In this document: positions 34,964 through 48,400 of the stretch, one piece after another | Numbering within the stretch: position 1 is the first letter of the stretch | How the letters are laid out: each line of letters opens with the position of its first letter | Assembly: GCF_963678975.1 (NCBI RefSeq) | Contig: NC_089276.1 | Coordinates: 21,021,226-21,085,225 of the forward strand | Direction of reading: 5' to 3' | Source: Dysidea avara | Lineage: Eukaryota > Porifera > Demospongiae > Dictyoceratida > Dysideidae | DNA length: 64,000 nt | The notes under the pieces: generated by a model | What the model was told of the DNA's origin: nothing | What the model saw: the letters and a program-made list of their open reading frames with translations, nothing else | Databases searched by the model: none | Position numbers and translations under genes: made by a program

Positions 34964-37900
34964 ATGGCTGTAGGTAGGGCTGCTGAGGTTGAGCCAACAG
35001 CAGTGTGTTACTTTTTTGATGAATATGATGATTACTATGGCTACCGTATTTGTGTTAACCTGATATCTGCTGGCATGATTAACATCCTTCTGTGTATCAC
35101 CTTGCTGATCATTGACCTGTTTATCCCATGTCTCAATTCTGGGGTAAGTTTATATACATTCAGCTACAGTACTGCATAATACATACCACTGATCAGCTGC
35201 CTATATAGCTACATCCATTGGTGCAAGTATCTGGATGCATGTAGCTAAGTCTTCTACAGACTGTTGTTAGTCCTTGCTGTATCTACTAGTATACTACGTA
35301 TTTCTTTACAGTACACTCGGCTGTCCCAGTTGTTCATAATGATCTGGGCCACAGTCATGGCAGTCTACATGTTGATCACTAGTGCATTGATAGCTAACCT
35401 CTACACCAGGTTCTGTGATCGTGAATGTTGTGAATGTGCAGAAGAAATATATACAAAGTTCATTATATTCCCAGTTTTTGGATTTTTCATCATGGTTGTT
35501 TGGGTAAGTTAACTGTACTGTATGTGTAGTCACATAATATAGATCTGCTGCAGTGAATGTATGGGATATTATTATACTTCAGTCATTCAGGAAAAAGAAC
35601 TAGTCAGTGATAAATATATACACAAATGAGCTATGTACACCTCTGCACTAAGATATGTTATGTGCATACAACTTTCTCTTGCAACTAATTAAGAAGTTTA
35701 AACATCACTTTAACCAGTGTGGCACTGGAGGGATAATTGCAGAACCTTTACAAGGTGGCCAAGTGGAAGTCTTTGAGTCAAGTGTCAGTCATGGGTATAG
35801 AGACTGATTAAGGGTTAATGTCTCCTAGTATATCTTTCAGTGTAAGTGACCTCTCGTTTCACAACTTTTTATGAAACTTAAAAGTCCCTTGTACATACTA
35901 GTAATATTTATAGTGGCAATAAATTCAAAGGAGAAAACATGGCTTGATTTCACTACAAACTTTAGCTATATAATTTACTCAATTTTGTACCATTTGTTTG
36001 TTTCCACAGAACCTTACTGCAGTGTTTGTTATTATATAGAGTGCTTCGATTAACAAGTTTATACAGGCTATACATTAACAGTTTTATCATATCAGGGGCA
36101 GCTCCAGTAGTGGGGTTTTGGAGGTTTCTAGAAACTGGTCAAGCAAAATTGAGATACCCTAATAGAGCAGTCACCCTAATACAACAATAATCTCTGGGGT
36201 ACATGCTCCCAAACCAGCATGTTTCACATGTTAGTGTACTTCTCATGCTAAGGTACAAGTGTATACAATCCTTTCTACAAAATTATGTACTATAAATCCA
36301 TGTAGCTATGAGCCCTGGCATCACAAAGTCTGGATTGGAAATCGGTCAAAATTCCTGGAGCAGGCCATACACATAGATATGACACTTATTGAAATTGTAA
36401 ATATCAAGACACACGATAGTGTGTCGTGCGGCCCAAGAAGCCGGCGCGCCACACCGTGAGTATATTGACAGGAAGAAAGAAAACGTCATTTTCACACCTT
36501 TGTATTTCGATGATACCTTATCCGATTGGAACTAAATTTGCTACAGAGTTGTCCGCCAGCTAGGGGAGTTTACATTCCACATTTGAAGGAAATCGCTCCA
36601 GCCATTTTCAAGATACGAGCTGCCAAAGTTTCGTTTTTTTTCTTCGTTTTTTTTTCTTCTTCGTGTTTTCGCACACTTGCAAAAATTGCTATAAACCGAA
36701 AACGTGTACTCTGATCGCCTTGCAATTTGGTGCACAGAAAGGGAGTCCAAAGGTGAATCCTAGTATCAAATTTGGTGCAAATTCGATGAACGGTTCAGGA
36801 TTTATTACCGATTATTCGCGTAAAACAAGATCGATATGTTGTCACGCCTACAGGGTAAACCGCTTCATGGAATGAGTTGAAAATTGCTATGTAGATGGAG
36901 TAACCATCGTAGGAGTGCCTTTTGGTGGTTTGAAAGGAATCGAGATAAAGACCATGGAGATATGACACAAAACCCAACCTATGTCACAATTACGCGATCG
37001 ATTTTTATGAATAAAACAGTATAAGTTTTTACGCCTATTAGGCAAACCGCTTAGCGCAATGAACTGAAAATCGGTGTATAGCTGGAATAATCATCATAGA
37101 AAGTCCTTGCAGTAGTACAGAAGAATCGGATTACAAACCACTGAGTTATGATTTGAAAGCCAACTCCGTGTAGCAAATGCGAGATCGAGATACTCTAATA
37201 GAACAATCACCCTAATAGAGCATTCAGCTAATTTATTTACTCCATTGTAGAATTCTATTACATTGCAAGTTATTCTGTAGGGAGTTCAGCTGCAAACAGT
37301 TAATCTTATAGACAGTTCAGCAAGAAGCAAGTCACCCTATAGAGAGTTCAGCTACAAATATATCGCTGTAGTGATTCAGAACATTACAAGTCACACTGAA
37401 GAGAGTTCAGCTATAAACAAGTCATGCACCCTGTAGAGAGTTCGGCTACACTCTCTAGAGAATTCAGCTACAAACAAGTCACTGTGGAGAGAGTTCAGCT
37501 ACAAAGAAACTACCCTGTAAAGAGTTCATCTATACAAACAAGTTACCCTATAGAGATCACCTGCAAACAAGTAACCCTAAAGAGAGTTCAGCTACAGACA
37601 AGTTACTTTATAGTTTATACAGTGTTCAGCTACAAGTAAGTCACTCTGTAGAGAATTCAACTACAAGTAAGTTACTCCGTAGAGAATTCAGCTACAAACA
37701 AGTCACTCTGTAAAGAATTTTGCTACAAACAAGTCACAGTGTAGAGAGTTCAGCAACCAAAATACTACTCTGTAAAGAGTTCAGCTATACAAACAAGTTA
37801 CTCTGTAGAGAGATCAGCTAGAAACAAGAGAGAGCTCAGCTAGAAGAAGTCACCCTGTAGAGAACTCAGCTGCAAAGAAACCCTGTAGAGAGATCAACTA

Positions 37901-39764
37901 CAAACAAATCACCCTGCAGAGCGTTCAGCTATAAACAAATCACCCTGTAGAAAGTTCAGGTACAAACAAATCACCCTATATACAGTTCAGCTACAAAAAA
38001 AAATCACTCTGTAGAGAGTTCAGCTACAAAGGAGCCATCCTGTAGAGAGTTCAGCTACAAATAAGTTATGCTACAGTGAGATCAGTTTGAAACAAGAGAT
38101 TCCATCTACAAACAAATTAACCAGGTGTAGAGAGTTCAGCTATGAACAGATCATCCTGTAGACAGTTCAGCTAGATACAAGTCACCCTATAGAGAGATCA
38201 GCTAGAGGAAGTCACCTTGTAGAGAGATCAGCTAGAAAAAAGTTGTCTTGTAGAGAGTTCAGTAACAAAGAAACCATCCTGTAGAGAGTTCAGCTACAAA
38301 CAAATCACCCTGTAGAGAGTTCAGCTGCAAACAAACCACCCTGTAGAGAGTTCAGCTACAAACAAATCAACCTATAGAGAGATCAGCTCGAGGAAGTCAC
38401 CTTGTAGAGGGATCAGCTAGAAACAAGTCACCTTGTAGAGAGTTCAGGTACAAAGAAACCACCATGTAGACAGTTCAGCTGCAAACGTATCGCCTGTAGA
38501 GAGTTCATGCAGTTAGAAACAAATCACCCTGCAGAGAGATCAGCTAGAAGAGGTCACCTTGTAGAGAGTTCAGCTACAAAGAAACCATCATGTAGAGAGT
38601 TCAGCTGCAAAGAAATCACCCTGTAGAGAGTTCAGCTACAAAAAGATCATCCTGTAGAGAGTTCAGCTAGAAGAAGTCACCTTGTAGAGAGTTCAGCTAC
38701 AAAGAAACCATCATGTAGACTCTGAGAGTTAAGCTGCAAACAAATCACTCTGTAGAGAGTTCAGCTAGAAGAAGTCATCTTGTAGAGAGTTCAGCTACAA
38801 AGAAACCATCGTGTAGAGAGTTCAGCTACAAAGAAACCACCATGTAGAGAGTTTAGCTGCAAACAAATTACCTGTAGAGAGTTCAGCTAGAAACAAATCA
38901 CCCTGTAGAGAGATCAGCTAGAAGAGATCACCTTGTAGATAGTTCAGCTACATTTCAAGTCACCCAGTAGAGAGATCAGCTGCAAAATAATATCCTGTGG
39001 GGAATAATGGGCATGTAATTAATATATGTATATAATTTGTATAATTACTAATAAAATCAAAATTAATTGAAGTATTAAAAATCTTCTTTAAGTTCTTTTC
39101 TTCTTCCTGTGGTAAAGAAAAAAACACATGGGTTAAAAAAGCCCCAAAGCCAGCCATTGGCTGGCTTTGCAGTATACAAATACAAAAAGAAGTGATATCT
39201 AATCAAAAATAGCCAAGTTGTAAAAAAAGGTGCGGCCCCCAAAAAGGCCATGGTAAAAAAAGATGTGAAATCCAAGGTGGCGGCCAAGAAATGGCTGTGA
39301 TGGTAGGTTAATGGTAAAAATTTTAATAACAACAATTCAGGTGAATTTGGTGCCGCACAAAATTCACCTGAATTGTCATTATTAAAATTTTTACCATTAA
39401 CCTACCATCACAGCCATTTCTTGGCTGCCACCTTGGATTTCACATCTTTTTTCACCATGGCCTTTTTGGTGGCCACACCTTTTTTACAGCTTGACTGTTT
39501 TTGATTAGGTTATCTTAACACAAATTCACTACAATTTTGACCTACATAGCATGTTAAATGGTATTGTCATTTATAGCACCGCACATATGAACATGCAAGA
39601 GAGAATGTAAACCACATAAGACATGGGTACATATATTTTATTTACACATGTATTGTATACATACGTAAGTCAAATTCTGTACAATGTATATACAAGTGTG
39701 TTTTTCTTATATTTAGGTAGTTATGGCTATAATCTCACTGATAAGGTTGATCATTGGCAAATAA
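34964..39764 (+). CDS. Small multi-pass membrane protein, three exons, 139 aa
   Basis: Exons 34964-35143, 35312-35503 and 39717-39764 join in phase 0 with GT-AG borders. The start is ATG 34964, with an acidic N-terminus rich in tyrosine and aspartate (FFDEYDDYYGY). Three hydrophobic segments follow: about residues 31-55, 67-91 and 110-138, the last split by intron 2. Between the second and third is a cysteine cluster (FCDRECCEC), possibly for palmitoylation or metal binding. The stop is TAA 39762-39764, after a short basic tail (LIIGK). I do not recognise the family. Intron 2 (4.2 kb) holds composite repeat copy 2. An upstream non-coding exon is possible. Confidence 0.7.
37240..38990. repeat. 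30-31-bp minisatellite, about 55 units
   Basis: The unit is the same as at 24748-28618 but more variable, with tails such as CAAGTCACCCTG and AAGAAACCATC. The first third is the most degenerate, and the last third resembles copy 1 closely. Confidence 0.9.
39199..39508. repeat. 310-bp palindrome, tail of composite copy 2
   Basis: Arms CTAATCAAAAATAGCCAAG and its reverse counterpart, centred near 39353. It is closely similar to 28890-29205. Confidence 0.9.
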
Positions 39765-40089
39765 GATGTTCAATATAGACCACTACGACAAGATACAAAG
39801 AACTACTCAACTTTATATTCAGTTATTACTGCTGTATCATGCATTGCTATAATTATTTTAATTATCTGTATAGTAGCATTAATTTTGTTGACATATTGAA
39901 CAACAGTATAGAAGCTGCACATGTTGTTATAACGTTTTATTGTTGTTGTAGAATAGCTACCATGGCTATTACTATTACAAAGACAGGCTCACTCTATTGA
40001 CATATTTTAAAATGTGTTGAAAAATTGATTGTATTAAATTTGCTGTATGTTGAAATGATAATTAATGCCTATCAACTAATTATATGTAC

Positions 40090-41490
40090 CTGCAGGGGAG
40101 GATCCAGGGAGATTTCTGAGGCTCCGAAAACTGGTCAAGTATATTCAGGAAATTAAAACTGATCTTGTAGTGATTTGCAAGGCTGTCAAAGGTTCAGATC
40201 GAAATACACTACAGTAATTATAGAGCAGTCAACTAACCTAATAGAACAGTCATGTTTTGTAATCTTTTAGACCTGTACCAACAGAAAAACTAATCTAAAA
40301 TAATATTATTGTATCTCAGAATGTTTGTGAAAAATTTCCTAGGGGCATGCCCCAGACCCCCACCTGTATGTCCCCACCGGCATGCCCACCACCGACCCTC
40401 ACCGGCATGCCCCAGACCCCTAAATTACATGTAGCTCTACCTGTTAACTCTTTAGCCTGCTCCTGATGCTGTGCAGCAGAAACAGTCTATAACTGTCAAT
40501 CAATTCCTAACATATGCTTAAAAATGTCTGCTTTAAAGATTTTTAGTCAAAATTGTTACCTGATTCAATCTCAAAGTACATAAATTTTGAGAATTTCCTG
40601 GGGAAGCATGCCATCAGACCCCCCATCAGACCCCCCATCAGACCCCCCATCAGACCACCCATGGTTTAAGTGTGCATGCAACAGAAAATTTGGAAACTAG
40701 TCACCAAAATTCCTGAGCCACCCTTGACCTGTAGCTGCTGCATAATCACAGGTTATATGTAGAGATGTAGCAAGCTGGGCTGTGTTTGTGTACTCATTGG
40801 CTTAGTATCATGATATATTTGCATAGCTGTTTTATCAGCAAAAATAGGATAATTAGCATCTAGTAAAGATTTCTGAGAATTTCTGAAATCTAATTAACAT
40901 AACATTATCACTAATATCATATAGTTTGGGACATGTTGCACTCACATTCATGCACATTCATGTACAGGGTGTAGGTATGGTGAAAACAGGTGAGCAAGTA
41001 TGTTTAGGAAAGTGTAATAGCCAATGTGCAGTGCTGACCAAAAAAATGAAAATATGAAGCAAAAATATGCCAGTACTGGTAGAAGTCCAGTCCACTGTTT
41101 GTACCTTCCAGCTACATGTAATACTATCATACTATGTGTGGGGTGGTTTTTGTCTTTTGGGTGTAGCAGACGACCCTCCCACACAAATAAAGCAGTGCTT
41201 GCTTCTGCTGGCACAATATGTGGTGTGAGGTACAGGGATAACTGGGGCCATTCCTTAGGAAATATTTGAGATTTTAAACACCCTCAGATAGAATTGTGAA
41301 CTATAACTAACTACATAGTTAACATATGTAGCTATAAATGTGACTGTTCTATTAGGGTAGTTGACTGCTCTAATTATCTTGATCTGAACATTTGCACCTC
41401 TGCAAATCAATACAAAACATATTTTAATTGCCTGAATGTACTTTACCAGTTTCTGGAAATCTCAGAAGCCCACTGGAGTTGTCCTGCATG
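40090..41490. mobile_element. CAGGGG...GGATCCAGG-type inverted-repeat element, long copy
   Basis: The left end GCAGGGGAGGATCCAGGGAG and the right part near 41435-41490 pair imperfectly across about 50 bp (TTTCTGAGGCTCC with GGAAATCTCAGAAG). The dispersed motif lies near each end (40195-40250 and 41340-41390). Inside are a short tandem repeat CCCCATCAGACC at 40609-40660 and a doubled GGCATGCCCCAGACCCC. Confidence 0.5.
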
Positions 41491-41559
41491 CATGAGCTGC
41501 TCTAGGAATTTCAATAACAAGTTTCTGATGCAGATTCTTTGTAGCTATTTCCAGAGTTT

Positions 41560-42630
41560 ATGTATGGCTACTGTGGATAGCATCAGTTAAGTAGAAAGGA
41601 AGGCATACACTATTAGTTAAGTTATAAGTAGTTAGTTGTAATTAATTTGTAACATGTGTAGTTATTTAGTACCATATATGTTATGGGCTTCGGCTCAGAC
41701 CATTAATGCAGACTTGTTGCATTAAAAAGCCTTTAATATAAAACAAAAAATAAAAATACAATACTGTTAATAGTTGCATACAAATCTAGGAGGTCTGGGG
41801 GGGATGCCCCTCCTGGAACGTAATATAAAAGTTACACCCTGTGAGTAATACTACTATGTAGTGTTACTATGTTGACATTAGAATATAAACCATCATTAAA
41901 ATGTTACAAAACACATACAATTACGACACACTGATGTGCAAAAAGCACAGTACAGGAAAGTATGAAATAAAAATACTTAACCACTATATACAGTAGCTAC
42001 TGCACACATAGTGACACTCAAACAAGAACAAGACAAATCAAAACTTACACTACTTTAGTGTTAATCAGCCAATCTCATGCTAAAAATATTCATTAGGAGC
42101 AGCTATACTAATTGCTTTGTAAGCAGCTTCATCCCAACGTGGTTCTACAAATTTGCTGCAGACTGTTGAATAGTTGTTGTTTGTAGGGCTATATGTAACA
42201 GAGTCTGAAAGATAATCACCCAAGCAATCGATTTCAATAGACACTATAGACTAACATAGCCTAACTGAGCTAACTATGAGATTAACAGCTAGCTAATTGA
42301 TATTCACTCTTTCTGAACTCAGACTTGTGTTCATGAGTGGCATGGAGGTGCTCAGCAGAGTTGAATGGACATGTAGGTTCCCACTACCAGAAAAATGCCT
42401 TTCCCTTTGCCATGACAAGTTAAATCACCCCCATGGAATGTACTATGCAAGTAATTTCATGGGATATCATCGATTGCATCAGACTTTCATGGTATTTTCA
42501 TGCCACTGTAGAGATTCCATGATTACAATATCATGAAATGCTAAAATTCAGTGAAAAACCATGGGAATTTTCATAAATAGCTTGTGCCAATTTCAAATAT
42601 TTGGTAGAGTATGCTCTATAGCTAATCAAT
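41560..42630. other. Non-coding stretch with a LINE-like tail
   Basis: 41690-41760 (GGCTTCGGCTCAGACCATTA ... AAAAGCCTTTAATATAAAAC then A-rich) resembles a retroposon 3' end. Nothing else is recognised. Confidence 0.35.
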
Positions 42631-42631
42631 T

Positions 42632-42861
42632 CAAAAATAGCCAAGCTATATGAAAAGGTTGTGGCCTGTGAAAAAGTTGTGAAATCAAAGGTGGCAGAAT
42701 GGCTGCACTGATGTTAATGATAATAATGCCTTTGTGCATTATTAAAAATTATTATCATTAACATCGTTGCTGCCATTTCATGGCCACCACCTTTGATTTC
42801 ACAACTTTTTTGTCCAGGCTTTTTGAAGATTGCACCCTTTTATACAGCTTAGCTATTTTTG
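42632..42861. repeat. 230-bp palindrome related to the composite tail
   Basis: Arms CAAAAATAGCCAAGC and GCTTAGCTATTTTTG, centred near 42740. Like the composite tails it is next to a phrase AAAGCCAACCATAAACTGGC (42899-42918). It has no adjacent minisatellite, so the palindrome can exist alone. Confidence 0.85.
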
Positions 42862-44310
42862 CATGGATTTCACTTCTTTAAATACTGTAAATATACCCAA
42901 AGCCAACCATAAACTGGCTTTGAGGTTTGTTTTACACAAATTTTTCTTCTTATCTACAGATGTAATGAAGATAATATAAGACTTCATATAAAGTTGTATT
43001 ATAGTGCCTGTATTTATTTGCAATAGTGAAAGTAAATTCCTTCCAAGTTAGGTGTACATGCATATGACTGTACTATTTGTCTAATAGGATTTAACAGTGG
43101 CTATTCTATTAGAGTATCTCAATTTTTCATGTAAAAAATGTTATAAGTTACGTACAGTTGCTCAATTTATAGCAAAGCAAGTCCTGCACCTTTTATGCTA
43201 GAATACAATTTTCAGCCTGTTGTAATACAGCAGAAAAGGCATATAGCCTGTGATCCTGCTCGTGTAATTAAAAAACTAAATCATTAAAGATAATAATTAT
43301 CAAATTGAAGTTATTTTGATTCAGTCAATACTACTTCTGAATCATTGGTATGTTATTCCAAGCATTTAGCTATTGATCTTATGGTTACTTCAAACAGTTC
43401 TTTGAGCATGCAGCTTGAATAATTTGAGATTTTGTTTAGGGTTGAAATGATCATGTACTTTCTTTAGTTAATGATCAAGCACTCACGGATACTAGCTACT
43501 TGTAGTCGCCATTTTACATGTTTTATACTGACTTTAAGCAGTTAACTGCTTTTTCAAGTAACAACAATGATACACACACTGTATTGAAGTACTGATGTTT
43601 GTGTTCCTGACAAGAAATTATGCCAATCAATCTTCATTGTGTCATTACCTGATGGCAAGTGCATCATGTAAGCTGGGTCATGTGATCTTAACTGTTACAA
43701 GTACTTGATTATATACCAATTTTACTATACAAGTACCAAAATCCTTAATGAGTACTTGCAGTAATTTGTTTCAGCCCTAGTTGTGTCCTCTTGTAACACT
43801 AGACAATTGCTGGTGAAAAAACACTTTGGGCTGTAAACTGACATTGCCATGTAAATATTGTTACATCATCACAATGTCTTCAGTAAGATAGTGAAGGGAT
43901 ATCTGGAGCACTTTGACAATCATCACATTTTAAATTGAAAAAAAAGTTCTGGAACATATTTGATAGCTATAGCTCTTCTTTGTAGCTACCCTCTCCAACA
44001 TCTGACATGCAGTCACCATTAAAAACACATCTCTGTACCATAACACATTCAGTGGTAACTCTTCTTTGTACCCTCTTTTCCTGTTTCTAGCTTCCACTTC
44101 CCTTGACAATGTCCCCGTCGCTGTTTTTATCCCATCCTGACAGGTGCTGGAGTTACCTTTTTTGGGCACACTTTTGTTGTTATATAAAATTAACAGGAAT
44201 TGGTTCCATAGATTGTAGAGGGCGCTTTTGCACCCTCTACTATCTATAGAACTAATTGTCATGATTCTAGTAGTCCAAAGTTAGAGTTAGGGTTGGGATT
44301 TGGGTTCAGC

Positions 44311-44783
44311 TTTATCTTCTTTAATATAGGCTAGATAATTGTTTTATATTGTCTTGCATTTAAAATGGTCAAAATTCATGGAGCTGGCAGCTAGTAGTGG
44401 TACCACAATGGGTAGGACTCTGAATCCACATGAAAAGAAACGAGATCACACACAAAATTTAAAAAAAAATTTTTTTTCATGTTAAGTTAAAGTCAAAAGT
44501 GTGTCCAAAAAAATAATATGCATGGCCCAAGAGTATTTTGGGAGGCACACTTTTGATGTTAATTTAAAACCTGAAAAACTAAAATTCTTGAGAATTGGGA
44601 GCTTGATATCACCACAGATTTATAAACCCCAGGTACCTGGAGTTTATAAATCTATGATCTCTTAATACATCAGAGTGCTAACCGCTCTGCTACCGCTGCT
44701 AGCTGCCAGCTCCCTGAAATTTTGACTATTTTAAATGGAAGACAATATAAAACAATGATCTAGCCTATATTAAAGAAGATATA
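44311..44783. mobile_element. Inverted-repeat element with a tRNA-like arm
   Basis: The arms 44311-44394 and 44696-44783 pair (CTTTAATATAGGCTAGAT, TTTAAAATGGTCAAAAT). In the right arm, on the minus strand, TAGCAGAGCGGTTAGCACTC resembles a tRNA A box and D arm, but no good B box is seen. The centre also contains TTTATAAACCCCAGGTACCT and its inverse. Confidence 0.5.
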
Positions 44784-45006
44784 TATTTTAAAATGTTAAT
44801 TTAAAAATGAAGTAGGAATCTATGCAATAAAATGTAGTGAAACAAGAGACGAATAGTGTATGTATACATATAGGTATGTATTTTTAAATGTACGTATGTA
44901 TGTACATTAGTCATGCTGTGTATAAAGCATTCCACATACTTACTATACTATATCATAAGTATGTATGTTTTCTGCAACATTTAAATTGCTTGTAATTCTA
45001 TGTATA

Positions 45007-45180
45007 AACCAAAGTGGCCAAGCTTTTAAAAGGGTGTGGCTTTTAAAATTATTTAAAAGTTGTGAAATTGAAGATGGCAGCAAAAAAATTACTGCAACAA
45101 TGTTAATGTCAATCAACTTTAATGATGATAATGGCGGTACTGTCATTGTTAAAATTAATATCATTGCATGCAGTCATTTC
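45007..45180. repeat. Half copy of the palindrome family just before Ig exon 1
   Basis: CAAAGTGGCCAAGCTTTTAAAA and GTTGTGAAATTGAAGATGGC match one arm of the 42632 palindrome. The copy ends 12 bp before the first Ig exon, so the acceptor region may derive from it. Confidence 0.5.
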
Positions 45181-45192
45181 TAATATATGTAG

Positions 45193-45459
45193 TACTTCCT
45201 CCGTCAATTACAACTCAACCTTCTTCGCAGTCTATCAATGTTACTCAGATTGCTAGATTTATTTGTCGTGCTAGTGGCTACCGTATTTTGTATCAATGGA
45301 GAATTGGGTCCGGATCATTTCCTAGTAAAGTGACTGGTATAAACACCAATACCCTGGTGATCTCAGATGTGAGATCATCTGATGAGAACACATACACTTG
45401 TATAGCAAGTAATGAGGGAGGAAATGCTTCATCACGGACAGTTAAATTGACAGTTAAAG
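45193..45459 (+). CDS. Ig module 1 exon
   Basis: A 267-nt exon with the canonical first cysteine (FICRASGY), tryptophan (YQWRIG) and second cysteine (YTCIASNEGG). Acceptor TGTAG, donor GTAAGA. Confidence 0.8.
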
Positions 45460-48400
45460 GTAAGATTGATACAGTAAGCAACTGTTAAATGCTTATATGC
45501 AATTTATTGTTCTACAAATTGCTTGTTTAGGAAATGTAGATCCTCCAACTATTTCAAGGCATCCAACTAATATGACAGTCAAACTAGAGAACAGTACTAC
45601 CATGGTGTCTCTGCGATGCGAGGCAAACGGAGCAACATCATATAATTGGGAGAGACAGAGTGGTAGTATTCCATCTCGTGCCACATGGATTAATACTAAT
45701 ACTCTTACGATCATTAACCTCCAAATAAAAGATGCTGGTTACTACCGATGTGTAGCTATTAACAACAATGGCCAAAGATATTCTAAATATTGTAGGATAA
45801 TTATTAATGGTACAAACAAATCAAATAGTTGTATTACTTGTGCATATATAGCTCCTCAATAACATTATCTCTACTTGTACAAGTAGATATTGCACTACAC
45901 ACAACAGTACTACTTAGCTAGTAGTATATGATAGTTTGGGGGTTAGAAAATGTAGGGGGTTTCTTAGGGGGTTGTAGTTGAGGTGAGAGAAATTTTGTGT
46001 TATTTTGAAAGTGCATTACAGAATAAGCTTCACTTCATCTAACCAATCAGGAGCATGGGTTTCAAAATGTTCAGGAAGAATTTTACACAGTGCTTTGAAC
46101 ATTCAGACATCAGGCCAGGATTCCGTTATGGAGTAGTACTCTTATCTCTAGTTGTTTTCCAAGTAATTATATTATTGCAAGGAACAATACTATATGATGA
46201 TACCATAATAAAGCAATCATTTATCTTGTAGGCAGACTGGCCAAAGATTTATTACAAGAAGGAGAATATCTGAAGTCTTATTATAACATACTGCATAGTC
46301 CCTACCAATACTACTCAACATCTCAACATATATCCTAGAATATGTACATGTGTGATTTTAGTTGTTACCCATACTATTGTAAATGTTACTCAAATATGTA
46401 TCAAAACCTATTGTACACCTGACTGTTTTGTTGGATTTATATTAGAATATCTGGTGATCCAGATCATTTTTAGTTAGCTAGCATGCAGCTGAATAACTAA
46501 GACTTTTAATATTGAGGTGAATATGTGTTATAACATCTCATGTTTATACATAGTGGCATCTCCCAAGCTGATAAAAGATAAAAGCTCCTGCATCACAACA
46601 TGTTAAACTCACACAAACTGCTATATTTACATATTCAGCTACTGGTTATAGTGTTCAGTATGAATGGACAGTTGGGATCATTTCCTAATAAAGTGACTGG
46701 TATAAACACCAATACCCTGGTGATCCCAGATGTAAGATCATCTGATGATAACACATATACTTGTGTGGCAAGGAATGAGGGAGGGAGAGTTTCATCACAT
46801 ATTGCTCAATTGACTGTTACAGGTATATGATGGCAATATGTCAATTTAGTTTAAGTCACATTTTGGCTTTTAATTGTATAGGATTACCAGAGGTGACTGT
46901 AGAGCCATCTATCCAGAAAATAAAAGTGACACATAATGCTACATTCTTTGCAAGAACCAAGGGCATAGGCATGGAGAATTTTGTGTATCAGTGGAGAAGA
47001 TCAAACCGAATCGTTCCTGGAGAAACTGATCCCACTCTTGTCATCCATAATGTTGCAATCAAGTCTTCAAATTATCATACATACTGGTGTGAAGTGAGAA
47101 ATGAGTACGGGGACTCTGTGACTTCTGAAAGGGTTAAATTAATAGTCACACGTGAGTATTATTTTATTGACCTACTTATTGTGAATTTGCATGTATACAA
47201 TCTAGGAAACGTACCACATTTCTCTATTCAACCACAAAGTCAAACTGTATTATTTAATCAAAAGGAAAAGTCTGTTTCTTTACGTTGTGCTGCTATTGGA
47301 GCTAAGTCATATGCGAGGGAAAGAGATGGGGTGGTAGTACTCCATATCGTGCCATTGGAGTGAACACTGACACTATCACTATTGTTAACATACAACCAGA
47401 GGATGATGGCATCTGCCGATGTGTAGCTACCAATGCTAGTGGTACTAGTTATTCCAAATATGCCACATTAAACGTTACTGGTATGTATGTCACTGGAACT
47501 GTATGGTAGCTATTGCCTTGGAAATAAGTACCATACTGTCCAATGCAGTGTGTAACTCTCACCTTTAACACAATAGTATCACTATAAACAGAAATGCATA
47601 CACTAAGTATATTACAGTCGAATTCTTAGTCCTTCAGTGTCCATTTCATTATGAAGAGGCTAAATTGTACTAGTTTTCTAGCCCTTGTTTTGATACAGGT
47701 GTAGAGTACTTACTATAACAAATCACAATAGAATGTACTATTGCATGAGTATGTTTAAAGGATGCATCTACACATAATTTCATTGTTACAGTACCTGTAC
47801 CGATAATCACAAGCCATCCAAGAAATGTAACAACCCCAGTTTATACTACTGCTACTTTCACCTGCAAAGTTAAAAGTTCTGTAAGAGTGAAAATTACATG
47901 GAAGAAGCACCATTCTAGTCTTCTGCCAGTAGCAGCCAGAATAAAAGTTAAGAAGTCAAGAAATGAAGTCACTAGTACTCTGAAAATTACCAGTGTTATT
48001 GGCTATTATTCTGGAGAGTATTACTGCATTGCACAAAATAAGTTTGGACGTGTCACTTCCAAATATGCCAATTTAAATGTTGAAGGTAATTTTAAAAGTG
48101 TTTGTGTGTCATGAATAGCAAGCATTGCATCCATACTCCATTTACTTACAGTTCCATGTCCAGTGCTACTTGTAGCACCAGTAAACACTACAACACTAAC
48201 AGGAGGAAGTATACATCTGAAATGCTTAGCTTTTAGCCTTGGTAGTTTGAAGTATGCTTGGAAGAGGATGGAAGGCAAGAGTTTACCAGCAACTGCACAA
48301 AGGATCCCTACTATAGATGGCTCACACATTGTGGATACATTAAGCATTACAAATGTACAGCATGCTGATGAAGGATGGTACTGCTGTCTTGCTAGCAATG

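Larger units (their letters stand above)
36408..39509. mobile_element. Composite repeat, copy 2, inside an intron
   Basis: Same order as copy 1: hairpin GACACAC-GATA-GTGTGTC (36408-36425), head, dispersed motif (37183-37222), minisatellite to about 38990, spacer with CTTCTTCCTGTGGTAAAG, and palindrome 39199-39508. The array is less than half as long as in copy 1. It lies in intron 2 of the small membrane protein gene. Confidence 0.75.

Noticed and set aside
36526-36977. Possible small gene in the head of composite copy 2
   Set aside because: Frames are not conserved in the homologous head at 23921-24700, where stops and indels interrupt them.
37424-37639. Repetitive peptide (ESSATLSREFSYKQVT type)
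   Set aside because: It is a chance open stretch within the minisatellite; the same units elsewhere contain stops.
43930-44262. 110-codon minus-strand frame
   Set aside because: No recognisable domain, no splice partner and it partly overlaps repeat DNA. It is treated as chance.
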